Position numbers and translations under genes: made by a program | Shown: piece after piece, positions 1-8,048 of the stretch | Layout of the letters: every line of letters begins with the position of its first letter | How positions within the stretch are numbered: the first letter of the stretch is position 1 | The notes under the pieces: model-generated | Database searches by the model: none | What the model saw: only the letters and a program-made list of their open reading frames with translations | What the model was told of the DNA's origin: nothing | Source of the DNA: Pullulanibacillus pueri | GTDB taxonomy: Bacteria; Bacillota; Bacilli; Bacillales; Sporolactobacillaceae | NCBI RefSeq assembly: GCF_014639255.1 | Contig: NZ_BMFV01000009.1 | Location: 54,455 to 118,454 of the forward strand | Direction of reading: 5' to 3' | Length of the DNA stretch: 64,000 bases

Positions 1-1
1 T

Positions 2-754
2 AAAACTGAAGTCACTAAGCCCCCTCAACACCATACGGAGAAAACCTTATTAAAGGTCATGGAGACGTGCGGCAAGAAAAAAGGGCGCGAAAATGATCAT
101 AGCGATGAAAATGACGGCGAATTCATGGCGATCCTATCGGGTTTCAGCATTGGGACACCGGCAACGCGGGCAGAAACGATTAAAAAGTTAAAAGATGTCG
201 GTTATATCTCAGCCGAAAACAAATCCTTGATCTGTACAGCCTTGGGGAGAGATTTGGTGGAGACCTTTCCGATTAAGGATCTTTTTGACTTAGAGTTTAC
301 AGGACGCTTGGAGAAGGCTTTATTTGATATTGAGAAAGAGGCCTTCAGTAAAGAGGATTTTCTACAGTTTATCTATCAATTTACAAAAACATCCGTGGAC
401 AAGATTAAGGATGAAAAAGAGACGGTCATTCTCGAAGTCAAAAGACAAAAAAGAACCAATGAAGTCATGGGGAAGTGCCCCTTGTGCGGTCATGCCGTTA
501 TCGAAGGACAAAAAGGGTTTGGTTGTAGTAATTGGAAAAATGGATGCAAGTTCGTTATTTGGAAAAATGATAAGTACTTAGCAGCGATGAAGAAGAAGCC
601 CACGAAAACGATGGTCAAAGCACTATTGAAAAATGGTCAAGCGACCGTGAAAGGACTAACGAGTAAAAAGGGGAATACATTTACAGCTAAACTCAAGTAT
701 GAAAAAAATGCTGATAATGACTATTTCAGCTGGAAAATGCTGTTTGATAAATAG
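2..754 (+). CDS. topB: DNA topoisomerase III, C-terminal part (5' end outside window)
   Basis: The frame is open from base 2, so the gene begins before the window and about 250 C-terminal residues are present. Topoisomerase III is a type IA enzyme that relaxes and decatenates DNA. The residues before the first internal ATG (position 59) read KPPQHHTEKTLLKVME, which matches the conserved 'KPP.HYTEATLL..ME' segment of the family. IGTPATRAETI follows, then the C-terminal topo IA helices. Near the end is a zinc-ribbon-like segment (CPLCGHAV then GCSNW..GCKF) followed by a basic tail. The ATG at 59 is therefore internal and not a start. No frameshift is visible in the part that can be read. Confidence 0.93.
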   Translation, partial: KTEVTKPPQHHTEKTLLKVMETCGKKKGRENDHSDENDGEFMAILSGFSIGTPATRAETIKKLKDVGYISAENKSLICTALGRDLVETFPIKDLFDLEFTGRLEKALFDIEKEAFSKEDFLQFIYQFTKTSVDKIKDEKETVILEVKRQKRTNEVMGKCPLCGHAVIEGQKGFGCSNWKNGCKFVIWKNDKYLAAMKKKPTKTMVKALLKNGQATVKGLTSKKGNTFTAKLKYEKNADNDYFSWKMLFDK

Positions 755-793
755 AATTTGGCATCAAACCACTGTGTTTGTGGTCAAACAAGA

Positions 794-1092
794 AAGAGGT
801 TGGGAAGGAAGTATTTCACTCATAGAAAAATCCAAACATTCTATTTGAATGGACGGATTTTTCTTTATTCTTAGCACGAGGCGATACGCTCCGTCAAAAG
901 ACTTCGCTTTCCACGGGCACGGCCTCAGCTAACTTTGGAGTAGATCTTTTAGTGCTCCAAAGTGGATCTTCGGACGTGTGCTGTTCCCGCTGGAGTCTCC
1001 GCATTTTGACTACGCTCTCCGTTTCCTACTGAATCTTTGAACTTGCATTGTTCGGTATTTGTATTCATTATTTTGTTTTGTCCCAGCCTCTT
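794..1092. repeat. Dispersed structured intergenic repeat, copy 1
   Basis: This fills the gap between topB and the LCP gene. The ends are an inverted repeat (AAGAGGTTGGGA at 794-805 and TCCCAGCCTCTT at 1081-1092, one G-U pair). Inside are a hairpin GAAAAATCC/GGATTTTTC (825-833/855-863) that could also serve as a terminator for topB, the block CTCCGTCAAAAGACTTCGC (from 889), and GGCCTCAGCT (921-930) followed by a 9-bp hairpin ACTTTGGAG/CTCCAAAGT (932-940/955-963) and GGATCTTC. Related copies lie at 35149-35520, 46160-46330 and, as a fragment, 52011-52034. No coding potential is seen. Confidence 0.75.
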
Positions 1093-1125
1093 TTCCATAA
1101 AAGTTGAGTAGAACAAAAGAAGGGG

Positions 1126-2142
1126 TTACTTGAAGTGCTTCATGACCTCTTGCAACTCTTCCTCGTTAAGAACGATTTGCGAATTATTGTTTTGGAGGAT
1201 GTCATCATATAATGATTCGGATTGCCCTTCTAATTGATAATACTTCACGTCCTGATCAGGATTGACGTCTTTTAACGCTAGTCCTAAGCTGACTATGTCT
1301 GTTTTGGACATATTAGAAGCGATTAAGAAATCAGAAATAGTGGAAGCAAGTTTAGGTAATTTTGTGAGATGGCTAGGTTGTACAGCTGATTTCGCAATAC
1401 CGATTAAGACTTTTTCTTGCAGTAGTTGGCGATCAAAATCCACGCGTTTTAAAGAATAGCGTTCATGGACCAATTCAGTTGTCATTTCGCCATCTAGAGT
1501 TTGCGTTCCTTTTTTGATCACCTTATCTTTATTTTCCTTATACCAGGGATGTGTGAGCTCCACATCAAAAGGCACATCTACGTCAATGGTTCCAAGCGCG
1601 TCGACCATAGATTGGAGTCCTTCATAATTGGTTTCAACGTAATAATTAATAGGGACACCTGTTAATTGGCTTACGGCATTAACAGCAGCTTCGATCCCAA
1701 TCTTTGCCCCGCTTGTTGCTTGTTTAATATATTGGACACTGGTGAGTTTTGTATAGCCGTATCCATCTAAATGAACACGTGTATCTCTAGGGATGCTTAC
1801 GGTATTATACTGATGGTTATTGAGATCGATATGAACGAGAATCATTGAATCAGAATGACCCAAATTCTTTCCTTTTCTTTCATCTGAACCAATGAGTAAG
1901 ATATTCAGGACATTCTCCTTAAGTTTTGGAATATCTTTTAGTTGATCGGTACTGTTTTCCTCTGTAGATGAAGTCCTTGTGGATTGACTGGTAGTGGGGG
2001 CACTGATGGTTGGAGCATTTTTAAAATGATTTTTAGGCTGTAATTTCTGAAATTCGTAAAAGCCAAAACCGAAGAGAACGATGAGTACAACAAGTGAACT
2101 CATTAATATCGCCTTCCAACGCCTTTTGAATAAATGTCTCAT
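1126..2142 (-). CDS. LytR-CpsA-Psr (LCP) family cell-wall glycopolymer ligase
   Basis: 338 residues. LCP proteins transfer undecaprenyl-linked polymers such as teichoic acids onto peptidoglycan at the outer membrane face. A single N-terminal membrane anchor spans about residues 11-30 after a basic cytoplasmic stub (MRHLFKRRWK), followed by a Ser/Thr-rich linker. The LCP core begins around residue 77: ILLIGSDER, then GHSDSMIL, SIPRDTRV, and the arginine-containing HERYSLKRVDFDRQ near residue 230. The usual 'KINHAYAYGG' segment is divergent here (KLTSVQYIKQ). The start is supported by GCGGAGG about 6 bases upstream. It is transcribed alone, toward topB. Which glycopolymer it attaches cannot be read from sequence. 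Confidence 0.85.
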   Translation of the reverse strand: MRHLFKRRWKAILMSSLVVLIVLFGFGFYEFQKLQPKNHFKNAPTISAPTTSQSTRTSSTEENSTDQLKDIPKLKENVLNILLIGSDERKGKNLGHSDSMILVHIDLNNHQYNTVSIPRDTRVHLDGYGYTKLTSVQYIKQATSGAKIGIEAAVNAVSQLTGVPINYYVETNYEGLQSMVDALGTIDVDVPFDVELTHPWYKENKDKVIKKGTQTLDGEMTTELVHERYSLKRVDFDRQLLQEKVLIGIAKSAVQPSHLTKLPKLASTISDFLIASNMSKTDIVSLGLALKDVNPDQDVKYYQLEGQSESLYDDILQNNNSQIVLNEEELQEVMKHFK

Positions 2143-2283
2143 ATATCCTCCGCTAACCCCTATTGTGTATATTGGTTTAATATTCTAATTTTACTATCAA
2201 TAATTTTATTATATTACAAAAATAGACTTTATTCTACAAGAATGGAAGAGCTGGGCGTGAAGAGTATTAAATGGTAAAAAGGA

Positions 2284-2326
2284 AAATGGCAGTAAGGGTA
2301 TTGAGACATCAACTTACTGCCCATTT
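2284..2326. terminator. Hairpin in the LCP-GDPD intergenic region
   Basis: AAATGGCAGTAAG (from 2284) pairs with CTTACTGCCCATTT (2313-2326) with one bulged C, followed by GATTTTTC. It lies upstream of the LCP gene, which runs the other way, so it terminates no intact local gene. It may be left over from the gene now reduced to the fragment at 2447-2545. The rest of 2143-2446 shows nothing recognisable apart from AT-rich sequence. Confidence 0.45.
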
Positions 2327-2446
2327 GATTTTTCTAAGGCCATTTTCTAAAGAGATTGCTGATTAACTTAAGTAAATAAACTTTAATAGTTATTCCTGTA
2401 TAACATAATATTGTGAGACTAGAAACAAATAATAAATGCCCTTTAG

Positions 2447-2545
2447 GAAGAGGTGGGGATTTTTTTATGTACACTTATTAATCCCAGAGTCGAAAATGTT
2501 TTTGCCTCTGATCATCTTCCTGTTATTGCCGAAGTTGACGTATGA
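2447..2545 (+). pseudogene. C-terminal remnant of an endonuclease/exonuclease/phosphatase (EEP) family protein
   Basis: Frame 2474-2545 translates to LINPRVENVFASDHLPVIAEVDV and stop (written here in part: VFASDHLPVIAEVDV). SDHLPV is the C-terminal catalytic His motif of the DNase I-like EEP fold. Upstream the frame closes at a stop at 2444-2446, and no other part of the fold is found, so more than 200 residues are missing. It directly precedes the glycerophosphodiester phosphodiesterase gene. It is unlike the intact EEP gene at 49150, whose motif is SDHYPVEAVV. Confidence 0.6.
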
Positions 2546-2596
2546 ATATATAATGTGTGAAAGGGCTTTCTTAAAAATGAAATTGAGGAGGATTTT

Positions 2597-3307
2597 ATGA
2601 AAATCAAAGGTGTTGCTCACCGCGGATATCCTGTGAAATATCCAGAGAACACGCTATCTTCTTATCAAGCGGCTGTAGATTTGGGATTTGAAATCTTGGA
2701 GTTGGATGCTCATCTCACTAAGGATGGTGTCCCTGTGCTCATGCATGATCCTAAACTTGATCGCACCACGAATGGGACGGGGCAAATTAAAGATTATACC
2801 TTAAAAGAGCTCAAGCAATTACAAGTGGGAGAATACGAGACGATACCCACCCTAGAAGAGGCTCTTCAAGCAATGAAGGGGAAAATTAAGGTAAATGTTG
2901 AAATCAAACAAAAAGGGAATCTTTATCCGGGAATAGAGTCAATTGTCCTAGAAACCATTAAAAAAGCGGACATGATGGATCAGGTTTACGCGAGCAGTTT
3001 TGATCATTATGCGATGATGAGGTTACGCAAGCTCTCTCCAGATATTGATATTAGTTTAATATTAAGTGGAGCAACTCCTCCGAGCTTACCATTAATGAAA
3101 GAAATCCGGGCAAAATACATAGCTTTTGGCGTCGGCTATATTACGGATGAGGTCGTTGAAGATTGTGAAAGACATGAGGTCACACCGGTTGCTTGGACGG
3201 TCAATTCAGAGGCACAGATACGGAGCATGTTGCAATATCCATCAGTCCTTTGTACGACAGATCAATGTGAAAGATTTAAGGCGATTTATGAGGAAGTTAG
3301 AGGATAG
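2597..3307 (+). CDS. Glycerophosphodiester phosphodiesterase (cytoplasmic type)
   Basis: 236 residues, the usual length for UgpQ-like soluble GDPDs. It hydrolyses glycerophosphodiesters from phospholipid head groups or teichoic acid to sn-glycerol 3-phosphate and an alcohol. Family motifs are clear: HRGYPVKYPENTLSSYQ at the N-terminus (catalytic His and Asn-Thr), ELDAHLTKDGVPVLMHDPKLDRTTNGTG (metal ligands E and D, second His) and VNVEIKQ (Glu). There is no signal peptide, so it acts inside the cell. The RBS GAGGAGG precedes the ATG. The C-terminal AWTVN motif is also present. It is probably transcribed alone. Confidence 0.9.
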   Translation: MKIKGVAHRGYPVKYPENTLSSYQAAVDLGFEILELDAHLTKDGVPVLMHDPKLDRTTNGTGQIKDYTLKELKQLQVGEYETIPTLEEALQAMKGKIKVNVEIKQKGNLYPGIESIVLETIKKADMMDQVYASSFDHYAMMRLRKLSPDIDISLILSGATPPSLPLMKEIRAKYIAFGVGYITDEVVEDCERHEVTPVAWTVNSEAQIRSMLQYPSVLCTTDQCERFKAIYEEVRG

Positions 3308-3611
3308 CTTGGGTTAATGTGCTTCTGACCACGCCTCTTTGTCATCTTTTACTCTTTATAATGGCTTCGATTTCACTTTGATGCCTTAGACTATACGCCT
3401 ACTAGAACTGTGGATTATTCCGGGGTTTTTAGTGGGTGTTTTTTTTCTTTAAAGTGGGAGAGGAGGTAGGGGGAGGGGAGTGTCAATTCCTTATGAGTTA
3501 TAAAGTGAATTAAAACTGAATACCTTGACAAGTGCGGTGAGTTAATAATACCATTAATTATCAAAAAAATAGCAGTAATCAGAAATAAAGGGGAAGAAAG
3601 GGAGTGTTTGT
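3308..3611. other. Intergenic region, nothing firm
   Basis: 304 bases between the GDPD and permease genes. A polypurine stretch (GTGGGAGAGGAGGTAGGGGG, about 3449-3468) is notable, and the RBS of the permease (GGGAGTG) is at its right end. I see no convincing terminator, RNA or small gene. Confidence 0.4.
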
Positions 3612-4964
3612 ATGGCACAACAGTCAGCTATAGAGAAGCTTGGTTACAAACAGGAATTGAAACGAAGTCTCTCTTTTTGGGATCTCTTAATCTATGGATT
3701 AATCTTCATGGTTCCTATTGCCCCGTTTGGGATTTATGGTGATGTGGTCACTACCTCAAAAGGGATGGTGGCATTAGCTTATCTCATTGGAATGGTCGGA
3801 ATGATCTTCACAGCACTCAGTTATGCGAGGATGTCAGAGGCTTTTCCTATTGCGGGATCTGTATATGCTTACGCGGGTAAAGGCATCAATCAATATGTTG
3901 GTTTTGTAGCGGGGTGGTCCATTTTACTCGATTATATCTTAGTTCCTGCTCTGTTATATGTGGTCAGTGCCCAAGCCCTTACAGGTATGGTGCCAGGAGT
4001 GCCAAGTTGGGTATGGCTTGTGGTCTTTATAGTCATTAATACAATCATTAATTACTTTGGTATTGAATTTACGGCGAAGGCTAATATTGTTATCTTGATT
4101 TTTGAATTAATTGTTCTCGCCCTGTTCATCGTTATCGGTATTGTAGCAATAGCCAAAGGTGTTAACGGAGCAGAGTTTTCCTTTAAGCCTTTATATGATC
4201 CAGACTATTTTAGCATGCATCTTGTCATGAGTGCTGTCTCTATTGCGGTATTGAGTTTTCTTGGATTTGACGCGATTTCGACATTGTCCGAGGAAACAAA
4301 GGGAGGCGTTAAATCGATTGGGCGTGCGACGATTGCTTCTCTCCTTATTGTTGGTGTCCTATTTATGGTGCAAACATGGATTGCAGCACTAGTCTTCCCG
4401 GATTTTAATAGTTTTGATGATATTGGGACAGCATTCTATCAGGTGGCGGATATTGCCGGGGGAGGATGGTTAGGGAATCTCACCGCGATAGCTATAGCCA
4501 TTGCTTGGGGAATTGCAGATGCTTTAGTGGCACAAGCCGCCATTTCCCGTGTCCTTTACAGTATGGCGAGAGACCGCAAACTACCGAGGTTCCTAGCAAA
4601 GGTTCACCCCAAATATAAAACGCCATATATCAGTACGGTCATTGTAGCGATTATTTCACTGATTGTCGGGATTGCTTTTATCTCGAATGTCGATGTTTTA
4701 TCTTCCTTTGTTAATTTTGGGGCGTTAACAGCCTTTCTGTTTTTACATGTGAGTGTGTTTATCCACTATATTATTAAAAACAAGAGTAGAGATTACTGGA
4801 ATCACTTTGTTTTGCCACTCATTGGCTTTGTGATCATTGGTTATGTGTGGATCAGTTTAGCCACTCAAGCGAAAATCCTTGGTCTAAGCTGGTTGGCTAT
4901 CGGCATTATTATTGCGATCATTTTTGCGGTCCAAAAGAAAGACACTTCATTGGATTTACATTAA
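3612..4964 (+). CDS. APC-superfamily amino acid/polyamine permease
   Basis: 450 residues with about 12 predicted membrane helices. The first helix contains the APC substrate-binding glycine segment (FMVPIAPFGIYGDV), and SYARMSEAFPIAGSVYAYAG is the conserved TM2-loop region. It resembles the YcaM/PuuP branch of putrescine and amine importers. The next gene, 20 bases downstream, is an acetamidase/formamidase, so the pair may import and deamidate a small amide or amine. The substrate is inferred from context only. The start is supported by GGGAGTGTTTGT upstream of the ATG. Confidence 0.85.
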   Translation: MAQQSAIEKLGYKQELKRSLSFWDLLIYGLIFMVPIAPFGIYGDVVTTSKGMVALAYLIGMVGMIFTALSYARMSEAFPIAGSVYAYAGKGINQYVGFVAGWSILLDYILVPALLYVVSAQALTGMVPGVPSWVWLVVFIVINTIINYFGIEFTAKANIVILIFELIVLALFIVIGIVAIAKGVNGAEFSFKPLYDPDYFSMHLVMSAVSIAVLSFLGFDAISTLSEETKGGVKSIGRATIASLLIVGVLFMVQTWIAALVFPDFNSFDDIGTAFYQVADIAGGGWLGNLTAIAIAIAWGIADALVAQAAISRVLYSMARDRKLPRFLAKVHPKYKTPYISTVIVAIISLIVGIAFISNVDVLSSFVNFGALTAFLFLHVSVFIHYIIKNKSRDYWNHFVLPLIGFVIIGYVWISLATQAKILGLSWLAIGIIIAIIFAVQKKDTSLDLH

Positions 4965-4984
4965 AGCTTAAGGAGCGATGAGTA

Positions 4985-5941
4985 ATGACTATTCATAAAC
5001 ACCAGCATATACACCATACGATTCATGATATGAAATCCCACATGCATTATGGCTGGGATCGTGATCGAAAGCCTATCTTAGAGATTGATCCTGGTCAGTC
5101 GGTGGGCTTTGAGATTTTGGAGTGCTCAGGTGGTCAGCTTACAAGAAACGCAAAGGCAGAGGCTTTAACCCAGTTAGACTTTGAAACGCTTAACCCTGTG
5201 TCGGGACCGATATATGTAAAAGGAGCTGAACTGGGAGATACGCTAGAAGTTGAAATCTTAGACTTTAATTCCTTAGAATGGGGCTGGACTGGGGTTATCC
5301 CAGGGTTTGGTCTATTAGCGGAGGACTTTAAAGAGCCTCTGTTGAAAACCTATGACTTGAGCCATCGTCATAAAACAGAGTTCTTACCCGGAATAGAATT
5401 ATTTATTAAGCCATTTCCAGGGACAATTGGTGTTGCGCTTCCGGAACCTGGTCACTTTAGTGTGGTCCCTCCTCGCAAAAATGGTGGGAATCTTGATATT
5501 CGTCATTTGACGGCCGGAACAAAACTGTATTTGCCAGTATGGGTGGAGGGGGCTCTCTTTTCTGTTGGTGACACACATGCTGCTCAAGGGGATGGTGAGG
5601 TGTGTGGCACTGCTATTGAGGCTTCTATGGAAATCAATGTCCGCTTTAAGCTTCATAAAGGGAAGAGGATTGCTGAACCCCGTTATGAAATTCCAGGGCC
5701 ACCGACTCCTGAAGCAGATAGTCGAGGCTATTATGTTACAACAGGGCATGGTGAAGACCTTTTTAAGGCCTCGCAGAACGCCATTCGCTATATGATCGAA
5801 CATCTCGTTGACACCTATGGTCTCACCCCGGGTGATGCCTACATGTTATGTAGTGTTGCGGTGGATCTAAGAATTAACGAAATTGTAGATGCCCCGAATT
5901 GGCTTGTTTCAGCTTTTTTACCGAATGCCATATTTAAATGA
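4985..5941 (+). CDS. Acetamidase/formamidase family amidohydrolase
   Basis: 318 residues, typical of the FmdA/AmdA family, which hydrolyses short-chain amides (formamide, acetamide) to ammonia and the carboxylate. Conserved features include the His-rich N-terminus, SGGQLTRNA, NPVSGPIYVKGAELGDTLEVEI, GVALPEPGHFSVVPPRKNGGNLDIRHL, LFSVGDTHAAQGDGEVCGTAIE (the core motif with the catalytic acid and ligand His) and the C-terminal TPGDAYMLCSVAVDLRI. It lacks a signal peptide and is cytoplasmic. It is preceded by AAGGAGCGATGAGTA and lies in an apparent two-gene operon with the permease, which supports use of amides as a nitrogen source. Confidence 0.9.
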   Translation: MTIHKHQHIHHTIHDMKSHMHYGWDRDRKPILEIDPGQSVGFEILECSGGQLTRNAKAEALTQLDFETLNPVSGPIYVKGAELGDTLEVEILDFNSLEWGWTGVIPGFGLLAEDFKEPLLKTYDLSHRHKTEFLPGIELFIKPFPGTIGVALPEPGHFSVVPPRKNGGNLDIRHLTAGTKLYLPVWVEGALFSVGDTHAAQGDGEVCGTAIEASMEINVRFKLHKGKRIAEPRYEIPGPPTPEADSRGYYVTTGHGEDLFKASQNAIRYMIEHLVDTYGLTPGDAYMLCSVAVDLRINEIVDAPNWLVSAFLPNAIFK

Positions 5942-5999
5942 TTCAACATGGCGAGAGTGATGCTAAATAGCTACATTGAAACATGAAACAGATTGAGGA

Positions 6000-6028
6000 T
6001 TGCGGAATAATTTAATTTGTGTTAAAAT
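6000..6028 (+). promoter_or_regulatory. Sigma-A promoter of the hflX leader
   Basis: TTGCGG (6000-6005), 17-bp spacer, TAAAAT (6023-6028). This places the RNA start near 6035, about 370 bases before the hflX start codon, and leaves room for the leader peptide and terminator described next. Confidence 0.65.
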
Positions 6029-6061
6029 TTATTCAACTTAAACGAACGGAGGCTTTGACTG

Positions 6062-6106
6062 ATGGCAGATTTCTTGAAATTTCGATTGGAACCTTTGACT
6101 CACTAA
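6062..6106 (+). CDS. Putative hflX leader peptide (14 codons)
   Basis: ATG to TAA encodes MADFLKFRLEPLTH. A strong GGAGG (6048-6052) sits 9 bases upstream, so this short frame should be translated well. It is the first frame after the promoter. Its last codons (CCT TTG ACT CAC TAA) form the left arm of a hairpin, CTTTGA/TCAAAG plus CACTA/TAGTG (6093-6123), so a ribosome paused there would open the hairpin. This is the layout of leader peptides that sense ribosome stalling by translation inhibitors. The role is inferred. The frame, RBS and hairpin are seen directly. Confidence 0.6.
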   Translation: MADFLKFRLEPLTH

Positions 6107-6302
6107 TTGAATAGTGCTCAAAGACTCTGCGTGTGTGGAGTAATCGGGATTGGTCTGCCTTTTTAAGAAAAAGCCTATAGTAAGGGATAGATAGGGCCTG
6201 GTGGTATATGGAAGCTTTAGTGGAACGCCATCCTTGTCTTGTTTTACCTCGTTATAGTTATAAATGGACTTAAAAAAGAGGAGCGAATCTGCCCTCTTTT
6301 TT
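6093..6302 (+). promoter_or_regulatory. Candidate transcription attenuator of hflX
   Basis: Three elements are visible. (1) A hairpin at 6093-6123 overlaps the leader-peptide stop codon. (2) TTTTTAAG (6160-6167) can either join a local hairpin (CTTTTT/AAAAAG, 6159-6164/6168-6173) or pair with CTTAAAAA (6269-6276). (3) The intrinsic terminator AAAAAAGAGG/CCTCTTTTTT (6272-6281/6293-6302) has its U tract within the right arm. The pairing in (2) would remove part of the left terminator arm, so it is a possible antiterminator. hflX has no other visible promoter after the terminator. Confidence 0.55.
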
Positions 6303-6402
6303 GTATGCAGAAAATAAGGGATCAAACGTGAACTCAGGTTTTTTCTTGGACCCTTCCGTTACTCTCCGCAGATATCAGGCGATAAAACGGAGGGATAAAT
6401 GT

Positions 6403-7659
6403 ATGGAATCAAAACAAAGATCGATTATCGTTGGAGTGAAGCGTCAACAACAAAATGATTTTGATTATCTAATGAAAGAATTAAAACAGCTCTCGATCGC
6501 GTGTGATATGGAGGTTGTAGGAGAATTAACACAGTCACTGCAGCGGGTGAATACCTTTCATTATATTGGAAAGGGGAAACTGAAGGAATTAAAGCTCTTA
6601 CTTGAGGAAACGGGCTCAAGTTTAGCGATCTTTAATGATGAATTGTCAGCTTCACAGATCCGTAATCTTGAGTCGGAGTTGAATTGTACTGTTTATGATC
6701 GGACGATGCTTATTCTCGATATCTTTGCGAGGCGCGCCAAGACCCGTGAGGCTAAACTTCAGGTTGAGGTGGCTCAGCTTCAATATCAGCTTCCGCGCTT
6801 AATTGGCAAGCGAGAGTCCTTAGGGCGGCAAGGTGGGGGAGCAGGTCTTAAAAACAGAGGATCGGGTGAAACCAAATTAGAGCTCGATCGCCGGAAAATT
6901 GAAGGAAGGATTGCAGCCTTGAATAAGGAATTGGAGCGTCTTGTTTCAGAGCGGCACACCCAGCGGAGTCAGCGACAAAAGAACCAAGTGCCTGTTGTGT
7001 CATTAGTAGGGTATACTAATGCGGGTAAATCTACTATCATGAATGCGATGGTTGACCGCTTCAACCGGGGCAAGAATAAGCAAGTCTTTGAGAAAGATAT
7101 GCTGTTTGCGACATTAGAAACAGCGGTGAGACAGATACATTTACCTGATAACAAGACGTTCCTTTTATCGGATACGGTAGGCTTTGTTAGTGGCTTACCT
7201 CATGAGCTTGTTAAGGCGTTCCGTTCCACTTTTGAAGAGGTTATTGAAGCCGATGTGCTTATCCATGTCGTTGATTATTCTAATCCAAAATTCGAACAGC
7301 ATATTGAAGTGACACAAGCGACATTAAACGCTATGGGGGCTACCGACATCCCGGTAGTATATGCCTACAATAAAGCGGATTTAAAGGCCATTGATATTCC
7401 AAAAGTTGATGGCAAGAGTGTGTTTCTCTCAGCGAAGCAGAACATCGGCATTGACGCGTTAATTGAAGAGATTCGCGCCTACCTCTTTAAAGATTTTGTG
7501 CAGTGTGAAATGCTAGTGCCCTTTGATCAAGGTCAATTAGTTTCCTATTTTAATGAAACGGCCAATGTTCTTTCAACACGTTATGAACAAGAAGGGACGA
7601 TCCTTAGGCTGGAATGTCATCAACAAGATTTTGATAAGTATCAGGAGTTTGTCATTTGA
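6403..7659 (+). CDS. hflX: HflX ribosome-associated GTPase
   Basis: 418 residues from the ATG at 6403, which follows CGGAGGG by 8 bases. The frame is open 34 codons further upstream, but that part does not resemble the family and includes the leader. HflX binds the 50S subunit and splits stalled or idle 70S ribosomes. The N-terminal HflX domain (IIVGVKRQQ, HYIGKGKLKEL, IFNDELSASQIRNLE, RTMLILDIFARRAKTREAKLQVE) is followed by the glycine-rich linker GRQGGGAGLKNRGSGE and the G domain: P-loop GYTNAGKS near residue 203, LSDTVGF (G3) and YNKADL (G4). Some HflX homologues (HflXr) give resistance to 50S-binding antibiotics. The attenuator-like leader suggests this copy may be inducible in the same way. 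Confidence 0.93.
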   Translation: MESKQRSIIVGVKRQQQNDFDYLMKELKQLSIACDMEVVGELTQSLQRVNTFHYIGKGKLKELKLLLEETGSSLAIFNDELSASQIRNLESELNCTVYDRTMLILDIFARRAKTREAKLQVEVAQLQYQLPRLIGKRESLGRQGGGAGLKNRGSGETKLELDRRKIEGRIAALNKELERLVSERHTQRSQRQKNQVPVVSLVGYTNAGKSTIMNAMVDRFNRGKNKQVFEKDMLFATLETAVRQIHLPDNKTFLLSDTVGFVSGLPHELVKAFRSTFEEVIEADVLIHVVDYSNPKFEQHIEVTQATLNAMGATDIPVVYAYNKADLKAIDIPKVDGKSVFLSAKQNIGIDALIEEIRAYLFKDFVQCEMLVPFDQGQLVSYFNETANVLSTRYEQEGTILRLECHQQDFDKYQEFVI

Positions 7660-7742
7660 TATCTCGAGTTAACCCCCTCAGGAATTGCGAGACTTTTAAT
7701 TTCAGATCGAGAATTCAATGCATCCATGATGCTTAATTATTC

Positions 7743-7774
7743 AAAGAGTTCCTATTTTTGTAGGAGCTCTTTTT
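7743..7774 (+). terminator. Intrinsic terminator after hflX
   Basis: AAAGAGTTCCTA (7743-7754) pairs with TAGGAGCTCTTT (7761-7772) with one T-G pair, and TTATTTTT follows. Confidence 0.75.
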
Positions 7775-7826
7775 ATTTTTGCTTGGAGAGTAACGGTGGA
7801 CCTCATTAAAGGGTCTACTAATAGGA

Positions 7827-7869
7827 GAAAAGACTCTTGAATTCCAAATGAATTCGAGAGTCTTTTTTT
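7827..7869. terminator. Strong bidirectional terminator before the ABC importer operon
   Basis: AAAAGACTCT and GAATTC pair with GAATTC and AGAGTCTTTT (17 bp in total with one T-G pair) around the loop CAAAT, flanked by A-rich and T-rich tracts. It isolates the hflX unit from the sugar importer. Confidence 0.75.
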
Positions 7870-7949
7870 CTTCTCCTACTTTTGGCTTAGGGATATAGAA
7901 AGAGGATGAATCACTAAATAAATATAATTCGTCAAGTTTTACCTATAAT

Positions 7950-8027
7950 TTGTTCCTTTTTCCGCAAAGGTCTTATGATTAAAATAGAGATGTAGAAAGA
8001 ACTTGAAGCAAAAAAGAAACCGCTTTC
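7950..8027 (+). promoter_or_regulatory. Promoter and cre-like site of the oligosaccharide importer
   Basis: TTGTTC (7950-7955), 18-bp spacer and TATGAT (7974-7979) form a plausible sigma-A promoter. GAAACCGCTTTC (8016-8027) differs at one central base from the CcpA cre core GAAAGCGCTTTC and lies between the promoter and the RBS, where bound CcpA would act as a roadblock. Carbon catabolite control fits the operon's content. Confidence 0.5.
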
Positions 8028-8048
8028 CGATGAAGGGGGGGATAGGAA

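Noticed and set aside
5399..5803. 134-codon frame on the minus strand inside the amidase gene
   Set aside because: It lies entirely within a well-conserved gene on the other strand and shows no family motif or RBS.
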